From contig NZ_JACJQY010000048.1 of the NCBI RefSeq assembly GCF_014696925.1, positions 1 to 41,282 on the forward strand: a stretch of DNA of 41,282 nucleotides, in the 5' to 3' direction. Numbering within the stretch: position 1 is the stretch's first letter; every line of letters begins with the position of its first letter. Both the position numbers and the translations under genes were made by a program. Below, one piece after another: positions 35,618 through 41,282 of this stretch. Source of the DNA: Phormidium tenue FACHB-1050. Its GTDB lineage: Bacteria; Cyanobacteriota; Cyanobacteriia; Pseudanabaenales; Pseudanabaenaceae. The notes beneath the pieces are model-generated. The model was given only the letters and a program-made list of their open reading frames with translations. It made no database searches and was not told the DNA's origin.

Positions 35618-36115
35618 ATGCAGGATGCAATTACCAGCCTGATCGGTTCTTATGATGCAACTGGTAAATATTTTGACCGCGATGCCATGGATACCCTCAA
35701 ATCCTATTTTGCCACTGGCACAGCCCGTTTAGCTGCCTCTGCGGCAATCACAGCAAACGCTGCTTCACTTGTGCGTAAGGCTGGATCTCAGTTATTTGAA
35801 GAAGTCCCTGATCTAATCCGTCCAGGTGGTAACGCTTACACAACTCGTCGTTTTGCAGCTTGCTTGCGTGATTTAGATTACTATTTGCGTTATGCCTCCT
35901 ATGCTCTTGTTGCAGGCAACAATGATGTTCTCGATGAAAGAGTATTACAAGGCTTGCGTGACACGTATAGCTCTCTGGGTGTACCCATTGGACCAACTGT
36001 CCAAGGTATTCAGATCCTCAAGCAACTGGTTTTTGATTTAGTGGGTGAAAGTGCTGATTGGCTTGCAGCACCTTTTGACTATATGACTCGCGAACTGAGC
36101 GAAAAAAACATCTAA
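35618..36115 (+). CDS. apcF: Allophycocyanin beta-18 subunit ApcF
   Basis: The 165-aa phycobiliprotein beta subunit belongs to the phycobilisome core, where the beta-18 subunit occupies the terminal-emitter trimers. Cys 82 in ACLRDLDYYLRYA binds phycocyanobilin, and Asn 72 in PGGNAYTTRR is the methylated residue. MQDAITSLIGSYDATGKYFD, QLFEEVPDLIRPGG and the C-terminal FDYMTRELSEKN match ApcF rather than ApcB. It is separate from other apc genes. A GGAG motif lies 8 nt before the ATG, and a strong hairpin terminator overlaps the stop codon. Confidence 0.93.
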   Translation: MQDAITSLIGSYDATGKYFDRDAMDTLKSYFATGTARLAASAAITANAASLVRKAGSQLFEEVPDLIRPGGNAYTTRRFAACLRDLDYYLRYASYALVAGNNDVLDERVLQGLRDTYSSLGVPIGPTVQGIQILKQLVFDLVGESADWLAAPFDYMTRELSEKNI

Positions 36116-36150
36116 CTAAAAAAGGGCGCGAAGCGCCCTTTTTTAGTTAG
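36112..36150 (+). terminator. Terminator overlapping the apcF stop
   Basis: CTAACTAAAAAAGGGCGC pairs perfectly with GCGCCCTTTTTTAGTTAG across GAA. The apcF stop codon TAA (36113-36115) lies in the left arm. The core GGGCGCGAAGCGCCC resembles the palindrome family core. Confidence 0.85.
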
Positions 36151-36225
36151 ATATAATTCTTCAAAATGATTTAAGATTGTTAATAATCGAAACAAGCTCG
36201 ATTTAGTCTAGGAGAGAATTTAAAT

Positions 36226-37305
36226 ATGGCTTTAGTACCAATGCGCCTGCTGCTCGATCATGCAGCTGAAAACGGATATGGCATCCCTGCATTTAATGTA
36301 AACAACATGGAGCAAATCCAGTCGATCATGCAGGCTGCTAATGAGACCAACAGCCCTGTGATCCTACAAGCTTCCCGTGGCGCACGCAATTACGCGGGCG
36401 AAAATTTTCTACGTCACTTGATTTTGGCAGCAGCCGAAACCTATCCTCATCTCCCCATCGTGATGCACCAAGATCACGGTAATGCCCCTGCAACTTGCTT
36501 CTCGGCAATTCAAAATGGCTTTACCAGTGTGATGATGGATGGCTCATTGGAAGCTGATGCTAAGACACCTGCTAGCTACGAATACAACGTAGAAGTAACT
36601 TCTAAAGTTGTCGAAGTTGCCCATGCTTTTGGTGCAAGCGTCGAAGGCGAACTAGGTTGCTTAGGTTCCCTTGAAACTGGTAAGGGTGAAGCTGAAGATG
36701 GACATGGATTTGAAGGTGCGTTGGATCATTCACAACTTCTTACCGATCCTGACGAAGCTGCTGACTTCGTTGAGCGTACTCAGGTTGATGCTCTTGCAGT
36801 AGCGATCGGTACTAGCCACGGTGCTTATAAGTTTACTCGCAAGCCTACTGGCGAAATTCTTGCCATCAGCCGTATCGAAGAAATTCATAATCGCTTGCCT
36901 AATACCCACCTTGTTATGCATGGTTCTTCTTCAGTTCCTGAAGATCTACTTGCCATGATCAATGAGTTTGGTGGCGCAATTCCTGAAACCTACGGTGTAC
37001 CTGTTGAAGAAATTCAAAAGGGAATCAAGTGCGGTGTGCGTAAGGTCAATATCGACACTGATTGTCGTCTTGCCATTACTGCGGCTGTACGTGAAGCATT
37101 GTTTAAGAATCCTAAGGAATTCGATCCACGTCACTTCTTGAAGCCTTCGATCAAGTACATGCAAAAAGTATGTGCCGATCGCTATGTTCAGTTTGAATCT
37201 GCTGGTCAAGCTAGCAAGATCAAGCAAGTTAGTGTTTATGATTTTGTTGGTAAGTATGCTAAGGGCGAATTGAAGCAAGTTAGCCGTCAAGCTGTTAAAG
37301 CTTAA
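36226..37305 (+). CDS. fbaA: Fructose-bisphosphate aldolase class II, Calvin-cycle type
   Basis: The 359-aa metal-dependent aldolase catalyses reversible cleavage of fructose-1,6-bisphosphate (and sedoheptulose bisphosphate) in the Calvin cycle and glycolysis. Zinc ligands are visible in MHQDHGN, ELGCLGS and MHGSSSVP, with [16 protein letters not shown] holding the substrate loop. Length agrees with cyanobacterial FbaA. GGAGAG at 36212-36217 precedes the ATG. It follows apcF after a terminator, so it is probably a separate unit. Confidence 0.96.
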   Translation: MALVPMRLLLDHAAENGYGIPAFNVNNMEQIQSIMQAANETNSPVILQASRGARNYAGENFLRHLILAAAETYPHLPIVMHQDHGNAPATCFSAIQNGFTSVMMDGSLEADAKTPASYEYNVEVTSKVVEVAHAFGASVEGELGCLGSLETGKGEAEDGHGFEGALDHSQLLTDPDEAADFVERTQVDALAVAIGTSHGAYKFTRKPTGEILAISRIEEIHNRLPNTHLVMHGSSSVPEDLLAMINEFGGAIPETYGVPVEEIQKGIKCGVRKVNIDTDCRLAITAAVREALFKNPKEFDPRHFLKPSIKYMQKVCADRYVQFESAGQASKIKQVSVYDFVGKYAKGELKQVSRQAVKA

Positions 37306-37317
37306 ACATTAAAAAAA

Positions 37318-37362
37318 CAAGAATTGTTGTGGCTAAGCAAAGCTATGCAGCAACAATTCTTG
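37318..37362 (+). terminator. Hairpin after fbaA
   Basis: CAAGAATTGTTG pairs exactly with CAACAATTCTTG, with a partly paired inner loop containing GCTAAGCAAAGC. It starts 13 bp after the aldolase stop and may end its transcript; its wide loop is atypical. Confidence 0.55.
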
Positions 37363-37392
37363 GGTTAAAAGCAAAGCTTTTTACAAAAAATA

Positions 37393-37429
37393 CAAAATAT
37401 AAGGGGCGCATTGCGCCCCTTATATTTTG
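37393..37429. repeat. 37-bp perfect palindrome
   Basis: CAAAATATAAGGGGCGC pairs perfectly with GCGCCCCTTATATTTTG across ATT, just before the REC-GAF gene. It may be a terminator for the previous unit or a member of the dispersed family. Confidence 0.75.
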
Positions 37430-37474
37430 ATAGCATTGCTATACTTACAGTCGGTATTCAACCTACTTTTGCTC

Positions 37475-38383
37475 ATGACTTCTTCTTTGTTTTCTGTTAT
37501 TGAACCAAATAAAACAAATCCCAAAAAGCCAAAGCTTTTGGTCGTAGATGATGAGCAAGATAACCTTGATTTGCTATATCGCACCTTTCGCAGAGAATTT
37601 ACGGTATTTCGAGCAGACAGTGGAATCAAGGCGTTAGAGATTCTGGAGAATGAAGGGGAGATGGCCGCCATCATTTCTGATCAGCGAATGCCTGAAATGA
37701 ATGGAACCGAGTTTCTCAGCCGCACTGTTTCCGATTTTCCTGATACGGTGCGGATTGTGCTGACAGGATATACAGATATTACAGATTTGATTGATGCGAT
37801 CAATTCGGGGCAGGTTCATAAATACATTACGAAGCCTTGGGAGCCAGACCAATTGAAGTTGGTTGTGTCAGAGGCGACCCATACCTATGACTTACTGAAG
37901 CAACGTTCTGATGAGCTAAGCCGATCGCAAGCCCAGAATGCTCTGTTGTCTGTAATTGTGGCGATCGCCCAAAAATCGAAACAGATATCTGGATGTATGC
38001 TGCCTTTAGCTAATGCATTTTGGCAAAATTTTGGTGCAGATGGGGTGATCTTACAGTTGGTTGAGCAAGATGCTTTGAGCGACACTCAAGCTATATGCGG
38101 TGATTATCTTTGGGATTTGGCTACCGATCCTTTAGTGCAGATGGCGATCGCCTCGAAAAAATCTCAAATTTCTCTAGCACCTGACCAACAAGCCGATTCA
38201 GATCAACCATGCAAAACTAATTTGGCGATCGCAATTACTTTCCGTGAACAGATTTTGGGTATATTGGCGATGCGTTGGTGTAAGGCAAATGCTTTGAGCC
38301 TTGATGATGTTGAGGTAATTCAGAAATGTGCCGATCAATTAGCGATTGCCCTAACTTGTATTCGTCATTATGAAAGACTCTGA
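37475..38383 (+). CDS. Response regulator with REC and GAF-like domains
   Basis: From ATG 37475 (MTSSLFSVIEPNKTNP) the protein has 302 aa. The receiver domain shows LLVVDDEQDN, phosphoacceptor Asp in IISDQRMPEMNG, VLTGYTD and TKPWEPDQLK. A helix and a GAF-like C-terminal domain follow (LAIAITFREQILGILAMRW). There is no HTH or HD output domain. The open frame reaches back to 37427, but that leader is not conserved. The last 14 nt overlap the next gene, so the two products may act together. Confidence 0.85.
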   Translation: MTSSLFSVIEPNKTNPKKPKLLVVDDEQDNLDLLYRTFRREFTVFRADSGIKALEILENEGEMAAIISDQRMPEMNGTEFLSRTVSDFPDTVRIVLTGYTDITDLIDAINSGQVHKYITKPWEPDQLKLVVSEATHTYDLLKQRSDELSRSQAQNALLSVIVAIAQKSKQISGCMLPLANAFWQNFGADGVILQLVEQDALSDTQAICGDYLWDLATDPLVQMAIASKKSQISLAPDQQADSDQPCKTNLAIAITFREQILGILAMRWCKANALSLDDVEVIQKCADQLAIALTCIRHYERL

Positions 38384-38804
38384 AACTCTTTTGGCTTTAG
38401 CGATCGCGATCGCCAATCAAGCCCATGCAGGACAACTGGATAAGGCAGGAAAGCCCTACATTTTACATCCCTTAACGGTGATGGCACAGATGGATACGCT
38501 CGAAAGTAAAATCGTGGCAGTTTTGCATGATGCGATCGAGGATTCTGATCTAAAAATTGAGGATTTAGTTGAGCAAGGTTTTCCTGAATTTATTACCGAT
38601 GCGATCGCGGCGATTACTAAACTTGAGGGTGAGCCTTATGAGGTTTATATTTTGCGGGTAAAGTCTAATGCGATCGCTCGAAAAGTCAAGATTGCTGACG
38701 TGACTCACAATATGGATATCAGTCGGATTGCTAATCCTACAGAAAGAGATTTTCAGCGTTTAGAGAAATATCAAAAAGTACTCCAAGAGTTACAACAAGA
38801 GTAA
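38370..38804 (+). CDS. Small HD-domain (p)ppGpp hydrolase-like protein
   Basis: The 144-aa protein matches the N-terminal hydrolase domain of RelA/SpoT enzymes and small alarmone hydrolases. Metal-binding residues are His 19 (NQAHAGQLDKAGKPYILHP), His 53 and Asp 54 (LHDAIED) and Asp 110 (VKIADVTHN). No synthetase domain is present. It could hydrolyse (p)ppGpp or a related nucleotide. It overlaps the REC-GAF gene by 14 nt, which suggests control by phosphorylation. Confidence 0.82.
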   Translation: MKDSETLLALAIAIANQAHAGQLDKAGKPYILHPLTVMAQMDTLESKIVAVLHDAIEDSDLKIEDLVEQGFPEFITDAIAAITKLEGEPYEVYILRVKSNAIARKVKIADVTHNMDISRIANPTERDFQRLEKYQKVLQELQQE

Positions 38805-38942
38805 AACCAATTTTGCGATCAACCCCAAATCAAGAGATTTTTTAGCTCGATCATTGTTGTCAAAGCACTTAATTCAGATCTAATTTAATGATGACTGATC
38901 TTTTTTTGCGATCGCAATTTCTTTGATTGTTCATAAATATCT

Positions 38943-39030
38943 ATCGCCCATTTCCTCAAACCAAACAGCGATTGTTCCTCACCACCCGTAAACCCGATCG
39001 CAAATTCCCCTCATCAAACAGCGATCGCAA
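38943..39030. repeat. HIP1-containing tandem repeat, block 1
   Basis: Two units 54 bp apart, starting ATCGCCCATTTCCTCAA and ATCGCAAATTCCCCTCA, each followed by CAAACAGCGAT. It ends 13 bp beyond the 3' end of the broken toxin gene. The remaining 38805-38942 shows no gene. Confidence 0.75.
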
Positions 39031-39042
39031 TTACTGTTTAGT

Positions 39043-39309
39043 CTATGCGTCGTAATGTCCACCAATAGCGATGATGTATATATTTTCGTCATCAAAGCTA
39101 TAAACTAGCCGATCTTTGTCAGATATGCGTCGAGAATAATATCCAGCTAATTCTTACTTCAATGCTTCAGGTTTTCCAGTTCCTTGAGTGGGATCGCCTT
39201 TTTGCATTTCTTTGAGAATATTGAATAGTTTTTTGTGAATGGGTTTATTTGTTTCTCTCAAATATTCGTATGTTTGCAGGGTGTCTTCATGAAATACGAC
39301 TGAGCGTAT
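39043..39309 (-). pseudogene. YoeB/Txe-type toxin, inactivated
   Basis: Read on the minus strand, the 89-codon frame gives SVVFHEDTLQTYEYLRE near the start, GDPTQGTGKPEALK, then a TAA at 39156-39154, and continues ELAGYYSRRISDKDRLVYSF and IGGHYDA. This matches the whole length of Txe/YoeB ribosome-dependent mRNA interferases. Two lesions are visible: the expected start codon at 39309-39307 is ATA, and codon 52 is a stop (usually His or Tyr). The active-site end with SRRI and the C-terminal HY survive only after the stop. Its antitoxin gene is intact and overlaps it. Confidence 0.82.
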
Positions 39310-39505
39310 GATGCTTCTGTTTGTGGGTTTCGATTAGTAATTGAATTTGTGTAATTAGTTCTGGATTTTTTAGGATATAGTCGAAATCGAGAGATAGATT
39401 TGCTTGGTTAGGGTTCGATTTTTTAGAATTATGCTTGAACTGCCTGATCTGCTGCATTAAGCGCGGGTTACTCAGAACATATTCGGTTTCTTGATGAGTA
39501 TCCAT
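39287..39505 (-). CDS. Antitoxin of the broken YoeB/Txe locus
   Basis: The 72-aa protein begins MDTHQETEYVLSNPRLMQQI and has an internal echo of that stretch (YILKNPELITQIQLL), as in short antitoxins that pair with Txe/YoeB toxins. Its end overlaps the toxin reading frame by 23 nt, the normal arrangement. The frame is intact although the toxin is dead, so it may persist as an anti-addiction gene or a regulator. Confidence 0.65.
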   Translation of the reverse strand: MDTHQETEYVLSNPRLMQQIRQFKHNSKKSNPNQANLSLDFDYILKNPELITQIQLLIETHKQKHHTLSRIS

Positions 39506-39570
39506 AAGTCTTAGTAAGGTTTATAGTCTACGATTACATTTCTAGCATACCTCTGATACTTTGTTGGATA

Positions 39571-39741
39571 GCGATCGCCTCCTCAACGCCCACAAAACCT
39601 GATCGCCTATTTCCTCAACATCAAACAGCGATCGCCCCTTCACCATTCACAAAAACCAATCGCCTATTCCCTCAAATCAAACAGCGATCGCCACTCATCA
39701 CCCATAAATGAGATCGTCTATTTCCCATATCAACCAACAAT
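39571..39741. repeat. HIP1-containing tandem repeat, block 2
   Basis: Units start at 39602, 39659 and 39713 (57 and 54 bp apart), with a partial unit before them. Each holds ATCGYCTATTYCC, then usually CAAACAGCGATCGCC and a C/A-rich tail ending in CACAAAAACC-like sequence. It fills the gap between the two toxin-antitoxin loci. Confidence 0.8.
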
Positions 39742-39744
39742 AAT

Positions 39745-40002
39745 TTAGTAGTGGAAGCGGCATGCGAGAATTCTGATTTTATCGTCTAAAACTTCATAAA
39801 CTAGACGATGTTCTTGATCGATACGGCGTGACCAGCAACCAGATAGATCGTGTTTTAGAGCTTCGGGTTGTCCTGTTCCTTCAAATGGATTACGTTGGAC
39901 TTCACGAATCAGTTTGATGATTTTTAAAGCTTTTTTACGATCATTTTCAACCCACCAAGCTAAGTCCTCAAAAGCATCTGCATCAAATTCCAAGTTTTTC
40001 AC
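39745..40002 (-). CDS. YoeB/Txe-type toxin, intact
   Basis: From the GTG at 40002 (MKNLEFDADAFEDLAWW) the protein has 85 aa. YoeB features are complete: NPFEGTGQPEALKHDLSG, CWSRRIDQEHRLVYEV, and the C-terminal ILACRFHY. YoeB toxins cut mRNA on the ribosome. The open frame extends to an ATG at 40026 (MESLWNLP), which is less typical. It overlaps the antitoxin gene by 20 nt from the GTG or 44 nt from the ATG. Confidence 0.87.
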   Translation of the reverse strand: MKNLEFDADAFEDLAWWVENDRKKALKIIKLIREVQRNPFEGTGQPEALKHDLSGCWSRRIDQEHRLVYEVLDDKIRILACRFHY

Positions 40003-40198
40003 AGGCAGATTCCAAAGAGATTCCATCTTGTCGTTTTCTGGCTTTAAGCAGTCTTTCTTTCATTGCTGGACTGCTAAGTAAATATGCTGTTTCTCTTTCT
40101 GCCATTAGTTCTTGCCAGAAGGCAATGGGGACAACTACAGAAACTGTTTGTCCTTCTGAATCACAGATGTATTGTAATGCGTTAGTCATAGCAGTCAA
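39983..40198 (-). CDS. Antitoxin of the intact YoeB/Txe locus
   Basis: The 71-aa protein has a Phd/YefM-like N-terminus (LQYICDSEGQTVSVVVPIAFWQEL) and the helix ETAYLLSSPAMKERLLKARK, the toxin-binding tail. A second ATG is at codon 4. It overlaps the toxin start, as is usual for yefM-yoeB pairs, and would also repress the operon. Confidence 0.82.
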   Translation of the reverse strand: MTAMTNALQYICDSEGQTVSVVVPIAFWQELMAERETAYLLSSPAMKERLLKARKRQDGISLESACEKLGI

Positions 40199-40230
40199 TA
40201 TAACTTACTTGATTAATCATAATTATAACT

Positions 40231-40299
40231 GATCGCCCCGTCATCACCCAAAACCCGATCGCCTACTCCCCCAACATCAAACAGCGATCCAACAATTGT
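40231..40299. repeat. HIP1-containing tandem repeat, block 3
   Basis: A unit pair GATCGCCCCGTCATCACCC and GATCGCCTACTCCCCCAAC, followed by ATCAAACAGCGATCC. It lies directly upstream of the antitoxin at 40198 and downstream of the PLD-like gene. Confidence 0.75.
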
Positions 40300-40335
40300 A
40301 AATCTTGATCGTGTTGGGTTATATTAAATTTTTTC

Positions 40336-41193
40336 CTAGTAGATTGGATTCTCAAATAATTGTATTAGTTTTTCGATGATATGAGTTTCTGTAGTGCGAA
40401 TTCCAACTTCTAATATAGGATCAGAATCACCAGAAGTTAAAAAGTTATGGCTAGTAATCATTGCAAATTGATGATCACATACTAAATATTTCTCATGCGT
40501 TCCCCTTGGTTGTGTAAGTTTAAATTGGTCAGGATAGCCTTTCTCAAATTTTTCTAAACTTGAAATTGCGCTATATTTCCATCGGGCACTATTAGCAATA
40601 AAATCATTTCTAGTAATTGATCGATTACGGATTTTCTGTTTGGAAACTTCATCTTCTGGATATCCCCATCCTATAGAAATAGTTACATTTTTTTGCAGAA
40701 GTAATTGCATCTTATGCATCATTTTGCTATTTATAACTGTTTCGCAAAGCCAAGGACAAACTAAGATAAGTTGATTACGGCAAAGCTCTAATGCCTCATA
40801 TAAAATCTTTTTTGATCCTTTACGACCAACTACTAAAGTAGTATTTGGAGACTTAAGATTTATTTTACTGTTTAACTCAATCAACCAATGTTCTAGATTT
40901 TGATTAAAATCTACTGATGGATTTTGTAATTCTTCTAGATTTTTCGATATATCAATAAGCTTATCTGATAGAACTTTAATATTAGAAAAACCTTCTTCTA
41001 TGTCGTCACATATAGATTCTTCCAATAAAATAAGCCTTTGCATTAAATTATCTGATTTAACTTCTAGTGAATCTATACGAAATGAATCTTCAGTCTGACG
41101 ATTTCTAAAAGAATTTAACAGGGTTTTGAGATCTTCTAGTTCATTTGAGTTGTGTATTGTGATGTCATCGAATCTTTTTTCGTAATTGCTCAA
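40336..41193 (-). CDS. Coiled-coil protein with a PLD-like domain
   Basis: The 285-aa protein has an N-terminal helical, probably coiled-coil region (about 1-110) and a C-terminal phospholipase-D-like domain. HxKxxxxD is clear: H233, K235 and D240 in HEKYLVCD, followed by N250. Only one such motif is present, so the active site would need a dimer, as in single-motif PLD nucleases. A strand ILVCPWLC precedes it. It could be a DNA or RNA nuclease of a defence system, but no partner is visible. ATG at 41193. Confidence 0.72.
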   Translation of the reverse strand: MSNYEKRFDDITIHNSNELEDLKTLLNSFRNRQTEDSFRIDSLEVKSDNLMQRLILLEESICDDIEEGFSNIKVLSDKLIDISKNLEELQNPSVDFNQNLEHWLIELNSKINLKSPNTTLVVGRKGSKKILYEALELCRNQLILVCPWLCETVINSKMMHKMQLLLQKNVTISIGWGYPEDEVSKQKIRNRSITRNDFIANSARWKYSAISSLEKFEKGYPDQFKLTQPRGTHEKYLVCDHQFAMITSHNFLTSGDSDPILEVGIRTTETHIIEKLIQLFENPIY

Positions 41194-41237
41194 CGTAGGA
41201 AAATTGACAAAAAGGCAAAAGCTGATAAATTAAAGAA

Positions 41238-41282
41238 ATGAAGGAACTACCCAACCTAAAAGACCTAACAGACGAGGCAAAA
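41238..41282 (+). CDS. 5' end of a possible IS66-type transposase (partial)
   Basis: The ATG at 41238 opens a frame MKELPNLKDLTDEAK that runs off the right edge. From memory, this resembles the start of cyanobacterial IS66 transposases (a LPxLxxLTxEAKD pattern). Only 15 residues are visible, so this is tentative. No insertion-sequence terminal repeat can be identified. Confidence 0.35.
   Translation, partial: MKELPNLKDLTDEAK

Noticed and set aside
38943-40299. CRISPR array
   Set aside because: The repeat blocks have a 54-57 bp period but no constant repeat with variable spacers; the conserved part includes HIP1 and the units drift along their whole length. No cas genes are present.
1-41282. 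tRNA, rRNA or riboswitch genes
   Set aside because: No cloverleaf with a T-loop consensus, rRNA-like segment or known riboswitch core was noticed by eye, although a covariance search was not possible.

Overview
The window is chromosomal DNA from a cyanobacterium. It carries allophycocyanin beta-18 (apcF), Psb27, the thylakoid formation factor Thf1/Psb29, a Calvin-cycle class II aldolase, a fused molybdate transporter ModBC and a probable GT2 glucolipid synthase. It is also dense in the HIP1 octamer GCGATCGC. The repeat-rich spacers and frequent toxin-antitoxin genes suit a filamentous or Pseudanabaena-like lineage; that placement is an inference.

Layout. 1-3926: last module (C-A-T-TE) of a non-ribosomal peptide synthetase, cut by the left edge. 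4101-9869: SppA-type peptidase, GT2 glycosyltransferase overlapping an FAD oxidoreductase, an SDR protein and a pilin-G/H-like secreted protein. 9870-14024: a conflict-gene island with a decayed HNH nuclease, a PIN toxin-antitoxin pair, and a two-gene unit of a small helical protein and a NACHT ATPase. 14079-22647: Ski2-like helicase, modA and modBC, a palindrome-rich spacer, thf1 and a MatB-like acyl-CoA synthetase. 22701-30402: REC-DUF3685 regulator, HigBA-like pair, degenerate histidine kinase, psb27, DUF4912 protein and GAF histidine kinase. 30615-38804: dxs, methyltransferase, FIST protein, apcF, fructose-bisphosphate aldolase, and a REC-GAF regulator overlapping a small HD (p)ppGpp-hydrolase-like gene. 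38805-41282: two YoeB/Txe-type toxin-antitoxin loci, one with a dead toxin, set between blocks of a HIP1-containing tandem repeat. A PLD-like protein and the first 15 codons of a possible IS66 transposase follow.

The most interesting system is the NACHT pair at 11109-13526. The C-terminal end of the small protein and the N-terminal end of the NACHT protein share one motif, K-x-A-E-K-I-G-x-x-V-Q-G-G-x-V. This is the layout of bacterial NLR/effector pairs that signal through a shared amyloid-like motif.

Other notable signals: a Cys in place of the Ser nucleophile in the NRPS thioesterase; a ModB-ModC linker encoded by 7-bp and 14-bp tandem repeats, where a 7-bp copy change would break the fusion; a family of long perfect palindromes, four of exactly 55 bp; a palindrome inside the acyl-CoA synthetase reading frame; and toxin-antitoxin loci bracketed by one repeat family. 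All calls rest on reading motifs by eye; no database or structure search was run.
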